From CTSoil-043 sp963821235 (GTDB taxonomy: Bacteria > Chloroflexota > Limnocylindria > Limnocylindrales > CSP1-4): 64,000 nt of DNA. The notes beneath the pieces were generated by a model. That model was not told the origin of the DNA and did not search any database. It worked only from the letters and a program-made list of their open reading frames with translations. The position numbers were made by a program, and so were the translations under genes. Position 1 is the stretch's first letter. Every line of letters begins with the position of its first letter. Below, piece by piece: positions 34,302 to 42,248 of the stretch. Where the stretch lies: positions 1,364,001 to 1,428,000 of the forward strand of contig CAWGCS010000001.1 of assembly GCA_963821235.1 (NCBI GenBank). Direction: 5' to 3'.

Positions 34302-35978
34302 TCAGTCGATCGCGGGCAGGCCCGCCTCGCGCGCCGCCTCGGGCGCGAGCTCCCGCAGCCGCTGCAGGATCGTGTCGACGGCCGCCGGGGAGCTCAGGAT
34401 GTTGACGATCCCCGCCCGGAGGCAGGTCCGCCCGCGCAGGACCGTCGTGGAGAGCCAGCCCTCGCCGGAGTGCTGCAGGAGCGTCGCCAGGCGGTCCGTG
34501 TAGCGGTCGAGGGCGCCAGGGTCGGCCCGCTCGATCGCCGCCGCTCCGGCCCGCCCGCCCGGGAGGTGCCGGAAGCAGACGACGGAGAGCTCGGGCGGGC
34601 CCTCCGGGATCGCCTCGAGGTCGTCGGCCTCGGCGATCCGCGCCGCGAGGTGGGCCGCCAGGTCGTCGCTGGCCTCCACCAGGCGGCCGAAGCCTGCCGT
34701 CCCGAGGTGCTTCCAGCTCATCCACAGCTTCAGCGCTCGCCAGCGGCGGGTCCCCTCGAGGGCGAGCTCGTACCAGTTGAGCGGCTGCTCCTCGTGGTGG
34801 GCGGTCCGGTAGTACTCCGGCGCATGGTGGAACGTCTGTTCCATGTCGGCGCGGCGACGGACGAGGAGCCCGCCGATGTCGTAGGCCTGGAAGAACCACT
34901 TGTGGGGATCGATCGTGATCGAGTCGGCCCGGGCAAGGTCGGGCACCCGGCCGGCGTCGCGGGCGGAGAGGCGCGCCGCTCCGCCGTACGCGGCGTCCAC
35001 GTGGAGCCACAGCCCGTGGCGCGCGGCCACGTCTGCCAGCTCCCCGGTGGGGTCGACGCTCCCCGTGTTGGTGCTGCCGGCCACGCTCGCAATGGCGAGG
35101 GGCCGCAGGCCGGCAGCGAGGTCGGCCTCGATTCGCCGCTCGACCGCGGCGCCGCGCAGCCGGAAGCGATCGTCGGACTGGACGACGGCAAGGGTGCCGG
35201 CGGGGAAGCCGAGGGTGTCGAGCGCCTTGGCGATCGAGAAGTGGGACTGGTCGGAGGTGTAGACGCGCCAGCCCTCGAGGGCGGCGCCGCGCGGCGGCCT
35301 CGGCTGGAAGCCCAGGCCGGCGGCGGCCATGGCGTCCGGATCGAGGGCGGCGGTCGGCGGCAGGCCGGCCGCGGCGACCTCCAGCCGGCGCGTGAGGTGG
35401 ACGTCGCGGGCGACCAGGAGACCCATGACGTTGGCCAGGGTCCCGCCGGACGTCAGGACGCCGAAGCTCTCGGGACCTTGCGCCGGGTCGGCGCCGTAGC
35501 CGACGAGGTCGCACAGCCAGCGGACGACCTCCTCCTCGACGAAGGCCCCGACCGGCCCGCACGCCCAGACGTCGATCCCCTGGTTGGCCCACTGGGCGAG
35601 CACTTCGCCGGCGATCGACATGGGGAGCGGCGCGGGGGTGAAGTAGCTCAGGGTCCCGGGGTGGTAGGCGTTGAGGAGGTACGGCGCGAGTCGCTCCCGG
35701 AACTCGGCGAGGATCTCCACCGACGTCGTCGGCCCATCCGGGGCGGGGGCGGGCCGGCCGCCGGAGGGGGCGAAGTACTGCCCGCGCAGGCCCGGGTAGG
35801 TGACCGGCGCCACGCCGCGCCGGACGCCCTCGCGGTAGAGGTAGTCGAGCGCGGTCCGCCAGGTCGCCTCGCCGAGCCGCTCGAGGGCCGCCCGGGCAGC
35901 CCGCTCGTCGCCGAAGGCGAGCAGCTCCGGCTCGGGGTGCCAGCGGGCGGCGGCAAGGGGATCGCGCTCATCGGACAT
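34302..35978 (-). CDS. Pyridoxal-phosphate-dependent group II decarboxylase
   Basis: 558 residues from ATG 35978. It resembles aromatic-amino-acid/glutamate decarboxylases: NAYHPGTLSYFTPAPLPMSI, the PLP-contact loop FGVLTSGGTLANVMGLLVAR, DQSHFSIAKALDTLGFP, LHVDAAYGGAARL, and the Schiff-base Lys in ITIDPHKWFFQAYDIG. It removes CO2 from an amino acid or related acid; which one is not evident. The start has TACCCT 6 bases upstream and no ribosome binding site, so it is probably leaderless. It stands alone between plus-strand genes. Confidence 0.92.
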   Translation of the reverse strand: MSDERDPLAAARWHPEPELLAFGDERAARAALERLGEATWRTALDYLYREGVRRGVAPVTYPGLRGQYFAPSGGRPAPAPDGPTTSVEILAEFRERLAPYLLNAYHPGTLSYFTPAPLPMSIAGEVLAQWANQGIDVWACGPVGAFVEEEVVRWLCDLVGYGADPAQGPESFGVLTSGGTLANVMGLLVARDVHLTRRLEVAAAGLPPTAALDPDAMAAAGLGFQPRPPRGAALEGWRVYTSDQSHFSIAKALDTLGFPAGTLAVVQSDDRFRLRGAAVERRIEADLAAGLRPLAIASVAGSTNTGSVDPTGELADVAARHGLWLHVDAAYGGAARLSARDAGRVPDLARADSITIDPHKWFFQAYDIGGLLVRRRADMEQTFHHAPEYYRTAHHEEQPLNWYELALEGTRRWRALKLWMSWKHLGTAGFGRLVEASDDLAAHLAARIAEADDLEAIPEGPPELSVVCFRHLPGGRAGAAAIERADPGALDRYTDRLATLLQHSGEGWLSTTVLRGRTCLRAGIVNILSSPAAVDTILQRLRELAPEAAREAGLPAID

Positions 35979-35984
35979 CGCCCA

Positions 35985-35990
35985 AGGGTA
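35985..35990 (-). promoter_or_regulatory. -10 box (TACCCT) for a leaderless decarboxylase start
   Basis: On the minus strand TACCCT is followed by TGGGCG and ATG 35978, with no Shine-Dalgarno sequence. Confidence 0.45.
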
Positions 35991-36004
35991 GCGCGCGGGC
36001 CGTA

Positions 36005-36046
36005 GCGCGGGCGGTGGCGCGGGCGGTGGCGCGGGCGGTGGCGCGG
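36005..36046. repeat. 12-bp tandem repeat, 3.5 copies
   Basis: GCGCGGGCGGTG repeats three and a half times in the gap between the decarboxylase start and the next plus-strand gene. It is a simple GC-rich repeat that may vary in length between strains. Confidence 0.9.
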
Positions 36047-36160
36047 CCCGGCGCCCCTTCCGAGGCGCCGCCGGCGCCCGGTGCCCCTCCCGTGCACCCG
36101 GGCAAGGGGTATCGTGACGCCGACGACCCAGCGCCCCGCCGCGGGCATCGCGAGGATCCA

Positions 36161-36952
36161 GTGACGGACGACGACCCGAACCCGACCACGTCCCAGCCGG
36201 ACCGTGCCCCGACGCCGCCCGCCGGGCCGGCTGCCGGTGCCCGCGCAGGGGTCCCGGACGCACCCGCCGCGCATGGCCCGGCGATCGGCGCCAGCCCCAC
36301 CCACTCCGGCCGGCGCCCGGGAGTCGCCGGCGCCCCGACCCCCGGGGACGCCCGGCCGCGCCGGCCCGAGTACCGGGGCGAGGAGCTCGATCCGGAGCGT
36401 GGGCCCGGCCTCGGCTGTTTCTGGTTCCAGCTGATCGTCCTGGCCTCGTTCCTCATCGCCATCCCCGTCGGCATCAACCTGGACTGGCCGTTCGAGGTCC
36501 TCGCGATCCTCCTCTTCATCGTGATCGGCCTGCTGCTCCTGACCGGGCAGACGGTGATCTTCCTGCTCCGTCTCGTCGCGGCCGATCGACGCGCCCAGGG
36601 TCGCCGGCGGCCGCTCGCCAGCACGACAAGGACGGTCGGCGAGCTCGAGGACGAGCAGGCGACGACGGCACCGGACGCGGCCGGGTCGACCGCGGATGCG
36701 GGCACGGGGGACGGGGCGACCCGGGGAGCGCGGGAGCCCGAACGGGCCGACGACCGGGAGGGCGATCCCTCGGACGGCCCATCGGCGGGCGACGACGCTG
36801 CGCCTGGCGAGCAGCCGCCGGCCGACGTGGGCGCCGCCACCGCCGCCGACGAAGGCGCAACAGCCGTCGCCGACGAAGGCGCAACAGCCGTCGCCGACGA
36901 AGCGCCGCCGTTCGCCGGGCCCGAGGAGCCCGATCCCGGCGTGCGACAATAG
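36161..36952 (+). CDS. Membrane protein with disordered cytoplasmic tails
   Basis: About 263 residues from GTG 36161 (GAGGA just upstream); earlier in-frame starts reach into the 12-bp repeat and are less likely. A Pro/Ala/Gly-rich N-terminus (about 90 residues) precedes two adjacent membrane helices (FWFQLIVLASFLIAIPVGI and VLAILLFIVIGLLLLTG), then a basic loop and a long acidic Ala/Asp/Glu tail. The tail contains two exact 24-bp repeats. No family recognised. The order and length of the tails suggest low constraint. Confidence 0.65.
   Translation: MTDDDPNPTTSQPDRAPTPPAGPAAGARAGVPDAPAAHGPAIGASPTHSGRRPGVAGAPTPGDARPRRPEYRGEELDPERGPGLGCFWFQLIVLASFLIAIPVGINLDWPFEVLAILLFIVIGLLLLTGQTVIFLLRLVAADRRAQGRRRPLASTTRTVGELEDEQATTAPDAAGSTADAGTGDGATRGAREPERADDREGDPSDGPSAGDDAAPGEQPPADVGAATAADEGATAVADEGATAVADEAPPFAGPEEPDPGVRQ
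36848..36901 (+). repeat. 24-bp tandem repeat inside a coding region
   Basis: Two exact 24-base units (36848-36871 and 36872-36895) plus six bases, encoding Asp-Glu-Gly-Ala-Thr-Ala-Val-Ala twice in the acidic tail of the membrane protein. The frame is preserved whatever the copy number. Confidence 0.9.
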
Positions 36953-37007
36953 GTGCCCCGGGTTGCACCCGGGCCGACGTCAGCCCGCCCCAGGGAGGCC
37001 CCAGCCG

Positions 37008-37361
37008 GTGCCGGTCCTCGCGACCTTCTTCTCCGTTCGCCGCGGCCGCGACTCCTTCTTCAAGTTCTTCATGCGCACCCTCTTCCCCCGCCAGGTCCGC
37101 GAGTACGAGGAGAAGTACGGCATCCGGTTTCTGGGCTGGTACAACGTCGCCTACGGCTGGGACTACGACAACGTCATCCTCCTCGAGCTTCCCGACTACG
37201 CCACGATCGACAAGCTGGAGAGCGACGAGAGCGTCGCTGCCCTGGGCCACCGGGCCGGCGAGTGGATGTTCGAGCGCCACCACGCGATGTTCCTGCGCGA
37301 GCGCATGGGACCGGACCTCAAGTACTTCGGCATCGAGACCCTCACCAAGGGGGACGGCTGA
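37008..37361 (+). CDS. Small aromatic-rich protein of unknown function
   Basis: 117 residues from GTG 37008 with CAGGGAGG 9 bases upstream. The sequence is rich in Phe, Tyr and Trp (ATFFSVRRGRDSFFKFFMRT, FLGWYNVAYGWDYDNVILLE, then EWMFERHHAMFLRERMG). The order strand-helix-strand with 'ELPDYATIDKLESDE' suggests a dimeric alpha/beta-barrel (NIPSNAP or Dabb-like) fold, but that is only a resemblance. No signal or membrane helix. It lies between two unassigned genes on the same strand and may be co-transcribed with them. Confidence 0.65.
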   Translation: MPVLATFFSVRRGRDSFFKFFMRTLFPRQVREYEEKYGIRFLGWYNVAYGWDYDNVILLELPDYATIDKLESDESVAALGHRAGEWMFERHHAMFLRERMGPDLKYFGIETLTKGDG

Positions 37362-37421
37362 CGGCGGCGCGTGCCGCCCGGCTGCCGGACCGCCACCTTC
37401 GACGACAAGGAGACGCGAGCC

Positions 37422-38342
37422 ATGGACATGAACCGCGCCGACCTCCTCGGTGAGCTCGCTCGCGACGCGGCGCTGGAGCGCTCCGACTTCCTCTCCCGCG
37501 CCGCCGAGCAGCTCGACGGCTTCCTCAAGGCCAACGCCGCGCGGATCTCCGAGATCGGCGGCATGACCCTCATCGACGACGATCCCGACTACCTCTCGAT
37601 CGCGCCAGACCTCACCTTCCGTAGCCGCGCCCGCTACCAGGACGAGGAGACGGGCGAGTGGATCAGCGAGACCGAGGTCATCGAGTCGGGAGCCGAGCTC
37701 GTCGAGCTCTACAACCCGTCCGACATCTACGCCGCGTTCGCCGAGGCGGCCCGCGAGGAGGCTGGCCTGGAGCCCGAGCCGACCGCGGCCGACGACCTCC
37801 TCAACGTGGCCGGGATCGCCCCCGACGAGACGGTGGCGCCGGCCGACGTCGACGCCTACGCCGCGGCCGCCAACGAGTGGGCGGCCAGCCAGCCGGAAGA
37901 CGCCGACGATCCGGAGACGGCGGCGCATCGGCTCTACGACCTCGCCCTCACCTTCCAGGAGCGGAGCCAGCTGTCGGAGGCCCACCTCCTGGAGCAGTTC
38001 CAGTCGACCGCGGCCTCGCTCGCCGGTCACCTGGGGGACCTCATCGTCATCGACGACGACGACGAGCGGCTTACTCTGACGGGCGCCGGGCGGATCGTCG
38101 CGGAGGTCGTCCCGGAGGGCGCGGAGGGCGCATGGCGGACTCTCGGCACGCCGGAGGAGCTCGTCGAGTTCTACGACCCGACGGACGTCTTCGGCGACGT
38201 GGCCGACGCCGTCGCCGAGGCCTACCCGTCGGTGGCGCCGGAGATGGACGACGAGGACGACGACGCCGAGGAAGACCAAGAGGACGAGGAAGACCAAGAG
38301 GACGAGGAGGACGAAGAGGATGAGGAGGACCGAGGCCGCTAG
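37422..38342 (+). CDS. Acidic protein with an internal duplication
   Basis: 306 residues from ATG 37422 (CAAGGAGA about 8 bases upstream). Two halves share a pattern: residues about 45-130 contain GGMTLIDDDPDYLSIAP and ELVELYNPSDIYAAFAEA, and residues about 195-285 contain GDLIVIDDDDERLTLTG and ELVEFYDPTDVFGDVADA. Each is a strand, an IDDD turn, a strand pair and an 'EELVEfYdPtDv' helix. The last 35 residues are nearly all Asp/Glu, built from an 18-base repeat. No cysteines, signal or membrane segment. Likely a cytoplasmic binding protein; the acidic Asp clusters could bind metal, but nothing proves it. Confidence 0.7.
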   Translation: MDMNRADLLGELARDAALERSDFLSRAAEQLDGFLKANAARISEIGGMTLIDDDPDYLSIAPDLTFRSRARYQDEETGEWISETEVIESGAELVELYNPSDIYAAFAEAAREEAGLEPEPTAADDLLNVAGIAPDETVAPADVDAYAAAANEWAASQPEDADDPETAAHRLYDLALTFQERSQLSEAHLLEQFQSTAASLAGHLGDLIVIDDDDERLTLTGAGRIVAEVVPEGAEGAWRTLGTPEELVEFYDPTDVFGDVADAVAEAYPSVAPEMDDEDDDAEEDQEDEEDQEDEEDEEDEEDRGR

Positions 38343-38380
38343 GCCGTCCGCCTGACGACCCCGGGCCCGGCGCCGCCCAG

Positions 38381-39259
38381 ATGCAGCTCGCCGACGCCGA
38401 GCTCCTCGAGAGCCGGGAGATCCTGCCCGGGCAGTGGCTCCAGCACTACCATGCCCCGCCCCTCGCCGCGGCGGCGCGGGCCGGCCAGTTCGTCCACGTC
38501 CGAACGGGCGACTGGTCGGGGCTCGTCCTCCGGCGACCCTTCACGGTCAACACCGCCGACGCCGCCACGGGCACGATCTCGATCCACTTCCGGGCCGTGG
38601 GCAAGGGGACGGCCTGGCTGGCCCGGATGCGTCCCGGGGACCGCCTCGACATGCTCGGCCCGCTGGGCCAGGGGTTCCAGGTCGACGCCCGCAGCCGGCA
38701 CCTCCTGCTGGTCGCCGGCGGCCTCGGGATCGCCGACGTGCGCCTCCTCGCCGACGAGGCGCTCCGCGACGGGCGCCAGGTGGTCCTCCTGTACGGCTGC
38801 CGGGACGCCTCCGAGGTCTACCCCAGCTCGCTCCTCCCGGACGAGGTCGAGTATGTCGTGGCGACCGACGACGGGAGCGTGGGGTACCACGGGTTCGTGA
38901 CCGACCTCGTGCTGCAGTACGAGGCCTGGGCCGACCAGGCCTTCGCCTGCGGCCCGCTGCCGATGCTGCGCACGCTCGCGGCCGCGGCCACGGGACGGAC
39001 CGGGCGCCTGGGAGTCGCCACGCTCGGTCGCAAGCGCGGCGCCGGCAAGCCGGTCCGCCCGGGGTCGCCCGAGGCACGGCGCAAGGCATTCCTGCAGGTC
39101 GCCATGGAGCAGAACATGGGCTGTGCGGTGGGGGCCTGCCTCGGCTGTGTCGTGTGGGGCGTCGAGGGGCCGCAGCGCGTCTGCCGGGAGGGCCCGGTCT
39201 TCGCCAGCGACGAGATCGACTGGGAGGCGACGGTGGGCGCGGGGTCCGACAAGCGATGA
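38381..39259 (+). CDS. pyrK: Dihydroorotate dehydrogenase electron transfer subunit PyrK
   Basis: 292 residues. FAD motif LRRPFTVN, NAD-binding region LLLVAGGLGIADVRLLADEA, and four [2Fe-2S] cysteines near the C-terminus (MGCAVGACLGCVVWGVEG, then RVCREGPVF). It passes electrons from PyrD flavin to NAD+. It overlaps no neighbour but lies 16 bases before pyrD, so both subunits are made together. A Lys/Arg-rich insertion (RKRGAGKPVRPGSPEARRK) before the cluster is longer than usual. Confidence 0.93.
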   Translation: MQLADAELLESREILPGQWLQHYHAPPLAAAARAGQFVHVRTGDWSGLVLRRPFTVNTADAATGTISIHFRAVGKGTAWLARMRPGDRLDMLGPLGQGFQVDARSRHLLLVAGGLGIADVRLLADEALRDGRQVVLLYGCRDASEVYPSSLLPDEVEYVVATDDGSVGYHGFVTDLVLQYEAWADQAFACGPLPMLRTLAAAATGRTGRLGVATLGRKRGAGKPVRPGSPEARRKAFLQVAMEQNMGCAVGACLGCVVWGVEGPQRVCREGPVFASDEIDWEATVGAGSDKR

Positions 39260-39275
39260 GCGGGGCAGGCGACCG

Positions 39276-40520
39276 ATGAGGCCGAAGAAGCGGGTGGTCA
39301 CGCACGGCAAGGCGCCGGGGCCAGCCGGCGGCGCCGGCGGCAAGGCCAGGCGGACGCCGACGGTGCGGACGATCCGCAGCGCGATCGTCGAGCCGAGGGC
39401 CGGCCCGGCGAACGGCGCGGGCAGGCCCGCCGGGCGCGGCTCGCCGGCCGGCACCGGCAGCCCGCGCACGTCGCCGGTCATCGCCCTCGGCAGCCCGACG
39501 ATCGCCCCGGTCGCGCCGGGAGGCCGCCGGGCGGGCGCCTCGGGCGGGTTCGACCCCGCCTCGATCGACCTCTCGGTCGACCTCGGGCGGGGGCTCGTCC
39601 TCCCGACCCCGATCCTCGTCGCCTCGGGCACCTTCGGCTACGGCGTGGAGTACGCGGACGTCGTTGATGTCCAGCGGATCGGGGCGATCTGCTGCAAGGG
39701 GACAACCCTCAGGCCGCGCCTCGGGAACCGGCCCCCGCGGGTCACCGAGACGCCCGGCGGGATGCTGAACTCGATCGGCCTCCAGAACCCCGGCATCGAG
39801 GCGGTCCTGGAACGCTATGCGCCGCTGTGGGCGACCTGGAAGGTCCCGGTGATCGTCAACGTGGCCGGGGAGTCGATCGAAGACTACGTGGCGGTCGTGC
39901 GGAAGCTCGACCTCGTGCCCGGCGTCGCCGGCGTGGAGCTGAACATCAGCTGCCCCAACGTCGGCCGGGGCGGCCTCCAGTTCGCCATCGACCAGGATGC
40001 CGCGGCCGCCGTCACCCGAGCCGTGCGGCGGGCGACGGACCTGCCCTTGATCGTGAAGCTGTCGCCGAACGTGGCCGACGTCCGCCCGATCGCCGCCGCC
40101 ATCGCCCAGGCCGGCGCGGACGCCCTCTCGGCGGTGAACACGCTCTCGGGGATGGCCCTGCGGCCCGATCGCACCGGTCCGTTCCTCGGCAACACGTACG
40201 GCGGCCTGTCCGGCCCCGCGATCAAGCCGGTCGCACTGCGCATCGTCTACGAGGTCGCCCAGGTCGTCGACATCCCGGTCGTCGCGATCGGCGGCGTCAC
40301 CTGCCTCGACGACGTCCTCGACTACCTCGCCGCCGGCGCGGTCGCCGTGCAAGTCGGCACGGCGATCTTCGCCGACCCGACGCTCCCGGTGCGGCTGGCC
40401 GACGAGCTGGCGGGGGAGTGCGCCCGGCGCCGCCTGGCCTCGTACGAGCCGCTCATCGGGACGGCGTTGCCGAGGCGGCCCGGGCCGGCCTCGGCGAAGG
40501 GCGTGGAGTACCGCCCGTAG
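39276..40520 (+). CDS. pyrD: Dihydroorotate dehydrogenase PyrD (class 1B)
   Basis: 414 residues. The catalytic part begins near residue 95 (LGRGLVLPTPILVASGTFGY) and carries the class 1 features: GMLNSIGLQNPGIEAVLER, catalytic Cys in NISCPNVGRGG, KLSPNVAD, NTLSGMAL and VAIGGVTCLDDVLDYLAAGA. About 90 N-terminal residues are a basic Gly/Ala/Pro-rich extension absent from typical members; the start ATG 39276 keeps it, but a later unannotated start is possible. Partner of PyrK. It oxidises dihydroorotate to orotate. Confidence 0.93.
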   Translation: MRPKKRVVTHGKAPGPAGGAGGKARRTPTVRTIRSAIVEPRAGPANGAGRPAGRGSPAGTGSPRTSPVIALGSPTIAPVAPGGRRAGASGGFDPASIDLSVDLGRGLVLPTPILVASGTFGYGVEYADVVDVQRIGAICCKGTTLRPRLGNRPPRVTETPGGMLNSIGLQNPGIEAVLERYAPLWATWKVPVIVNVAGESIEDYVAVVRKLDLVPGVAGVELNISCPNVGRGGLQFAIDQDAAAAVTRAVRRATDLPLIVKLSPNVADVRPIAAAIAQAGADALSAVNTLSGMALRPDRTGPFLGNTYGGLSGPAIKPVALRIVYEVAQVVDIPVVAIGGVTCLDDVLDYLAAGAVAVQVGTAIFADPTLPVRLADELAGECARRRLASYEPLIGTALPRRPGPASAKGVEYRP

Positions 40521-40532
40521 CGAGGTCCAGCG

Positions 40533-40973
40533 ATGGAGGACGCGCTTGGCTTCTTCGCGATCCTCATCCCCGTCCTGTGGATCGCCCTCGCGATCGCGAT
40601 CGTCATCTTCGTCACGGCCGCGCTGGCCAGGATCGCGGGTCCCGTGGCCGCGTGGCTCGAGCCGAGGCTCGGGCCGAGGATCGCGCGCTGGTCACGGGCG
40701 CGGCACGGGCTGGCCGCGGACGCACCGCCGTGGGCGTGCGGCGCCTGCCACTCGGTGAACCAGCCGGTCGCGCTCGCCTGCTACCGCTGCGGGGCGCCGG
40801 CGCCGACCGCGGCCGAGGCCCTTCCCGCCGCAGCCGACGACATCTGGCGCCCGCCGGAATCGCCGAACCGGTTCGACCCATCGCTCTACCGGGGGCCTGG
40901 GGCGCCGAACCGGCCCGCTGAGCCGACCCAACCCGTCGAGCCGGACGGGCCCGATGGACCGCTCGTAGACTGA
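40533..40973 (+). CDS. Membrane-anchored RanBP2-type zinc finger protein
   Basis: 146 residues, with GAGGT 6 bases before the ATG. One N-terminal membrane helix (FFAILIPVLWIALAIAIVIF), a basic amphipathic stretch, then an exact RanBP2-type finger: W67-x-C69-x2-C72-x3-N76-x6-C83-x2-C86, and a Pro/Asp-rich tail. Such fingers bind RNA or proteins in eukaryotes; bacterial roles are unknown. It lies between pyrD and pyrE, and the pyrE -10 box sits in its last codons. Confidence 0.8.
   Translation: MEDALGFFAILIPVLWIALAIAIVIFVTAALARIAGPVAAWLEPRLGPRIARWSRARHGLAADAPPWACGACHSVNQPVALACYRCGAPAPTAAEALPAAADDIWRPPESPNRFDPSLYRGPGAPNRPAEPTQPVEPDGPDGPLVD
40966..40971 (+). promoter_or_regulatory. -10 box (TAGACT) for a leaderless pyrE start
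   Basis: TAGACT is followed by GAGCCC and ATG 40978. It overlaps the end of the upstream gene and there is no ribosome binding site, so pyrE may have its own leaderless transcript inside the pyr block. Confidence 0.5.
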
Positions 40974-40977
40974 GCCC

Positions 40978-41691
40978 ATGACCACGATCCGCCCAGCCCT
41001 GGAGCTCGCCGCCCGCGCCGCCGTCGCCGAACGGACCGAGGCGCTCTTCCAGCGCGCCGGCGCGCTGCGGGAGGGCCACTTTCTCCTCAAGTCCGGCCGC
41101 CACAGCGCGCGCTACCTCGAGAAGTTCATGCTCCTCCAGGACCCCGCGGTGACGAGCGAGCTGTGCTCGTTCTGGGCGGCCGCCGCCCGCGGCACCGACG
41201 GGCGGCCCCTGGTCGACCTGGTCGCCGGGCCGACGACCGGCGGGATCGTGCTCGCCTTCGAGACGGCCCGCCAGCTGGGCGTCCGAGGCATCTTCGCCGA
41301 GGAGGTCCGCGACGCGGACGGCGCGACCCATCGCGAGTTCCGGCGCGGCTTCCGGGTCGAGCCCGGCGAGCGCGTCCTGCTCGTCGACGACATCCTGACC
41401 ACGGGCGGCTCGCTGGCCGCCATGATCCCCGCCGTCGAGCAGGCAGGCGGCGAGATCGTGGGCTGCTATGTGATGGCCGACCGATCCGGCGGGACGGCCG
41501 TCCTGGCCTCGTCGGCCACGGACCGCCGCTACCCCGTCCAGGGACTCTGGCAGCTGGAGATCCCGACGTTCGAGCCCGGCCGTGACACGTGCCCGGGCTG
41601 CGCCGACGGGACGCCGCTGGACGCCCCGGGCAGCACGGGGGCGGGCGGCAACGCCGCATCGGCTGGCAGCGCCGGCACGGCCTCCGCCTGA
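40978..41691 (+). CDS. pyrE: Orotate phosphoribosyltransferase PyrE
   Basis: 237 residues. PRTase fold with GHFLLKSGRHSARYLEKF (orotate site), DLVAGPTTGGIVLAFETAR, and the PRPP motif VLLVDDILTTGGSLAAMIP. It converts orotate and PRPP to OMP. The C-terminal 50 residues add a CPGC pair and a Gly/Ala-rich tail not needed for activity; an 'F.PGrD.CP.C..G.P' end also occurs in some bacterial OPRTs. pyrF, the next step, is not in the window. Confidence 0.94.
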   Translation: MTTIRPALELAARAAVAERTEALFQRAGALREGHFLLKSGRHSARYLEKFMLLQDPAVTSELCSFWAAAARGTDGRPLVDLVAGPTTGGIVLAFETARQLGVRGIFAEEVRDADGATHREFRRGFRVEPGERVLLVDDILTTGGSLAAMIPAVEQAGGEIVGCYVMADRSGGTAVLASSATDRRYPVQGLWQLEIPTFEPGRDTCPGCADGTPLDAPGSTGAGGNAASAGSAGTASA

Positions 41692-41739
41692 CGGGGCTGA
41701 AGCCCGTCCGGGAGGTGGCCGCGGTCGCGGCGGCCGGCG

Positions 41740-41805
41740 CTACGGCGTCTTCGGCGCCTTGGGCTTCTTCGGCTTCGGCGGTCGCTTGGGTGTCTTGTCG
41801 CCCAT
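41740..41805 (-). CDS. 21-residue Lys/Pro-rich peptide
   Basis: ATG 41805 is preceded by a perfect GAAGGAGGT ribosome binding site at ideal spacing. The peptide begins MGDKTPKRPPKPKKP and stays Lys/Pro only to a TAG at 41740. It resembles very small 'MGDK(T/S)PK' basic proteins seen in other GC-rich bacteria, which pipelines usually miss. The strong ribosome binding site in a genome where many genes lack one supports a real, well-translated gene. The role is unknown; strong positive charge suggests nucleic acid or ribosome contact. Confidence 0.6.
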   Translation of the reverse strand: MGDKTPKRPPKPKKPKAPKTP

Positions 41806-41975
41806 CGGGTACCTCCTTCGGGGGAGTGTAGCCCGCGCGGCGGCGCCACGGGCGGCCGCTCGTGGCGCCGCTGGGGTGGACGGCGTCGCGCCGAGGGGCC
41901 CGGTGGCGCCGCGTCGTCGTCCCAATGGCCCCTGACGGCGGCCCAACGGCCCGTGCGGGCGGCCGCGGCGGCGGC

Positions 41976-42188
41976 GCATGATCTGTCCATGCGACGCTGG
42001 AACGGCTGGGGCGACGAGTCGATCGTCGACGAACTCCCGCCGGCCGGGGCGACGGCCATCGAGCGGGTCGTGGGCCCGCGGCGGCGGCGCTCTACGATGC
42101 CCTCTACCGGCGCGTCTATCGGCGGATGTACGAGCGGCTGCAGCCCCTCTACGAGGAGATCCGGGCGATCACCGGGTATCCCGGCTGA
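41976..42188 (+). pseudogene. Fused remnant of two deleted genes (FAD-linked oxidase start + kinase-like end)
   Basis: From ATG 41989 the frame reads MRRWNGWGDESIVDELP, which matches the start of FAD-linked (alkylglycerone-phosphate synthase-like) oxidases, and keeps a -10-like CATGAT 6 bases upstream. After about 33 codons it breaks. In another frame, 42085-42188 reads ALYDALYRRVYRRMYERLQP and on to a TGA, resembling the C-terminal helix of FGGY-type carbohydrate kinases. The two ends of a lost two-gene unit thus appear joined by a deletion. Both family calls are by eye. Confidence 0.45.
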
Positions 42189-42248
42189 TCGGGTCGCGCG
42201 CCCGCCGTGCGGGGCGGGCCCGTCCGGTCGACCCCGGTCCCGCCAGGC

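Noticed and set aside
36110..36163. Leaderless short ORF after TATCGT at 36110
   Set aside because: The only start codon overlaps the -10 box and the frame stops after 16 codons at the real gene's start.
39540..39575. Possible tRNA T-arm (GGGTTCGACCCC) inside pyrD
   Set aside because: No acceptor, D or anticodon arms surround it. It encodes Gly-Phe-Asp-Pro in frame.
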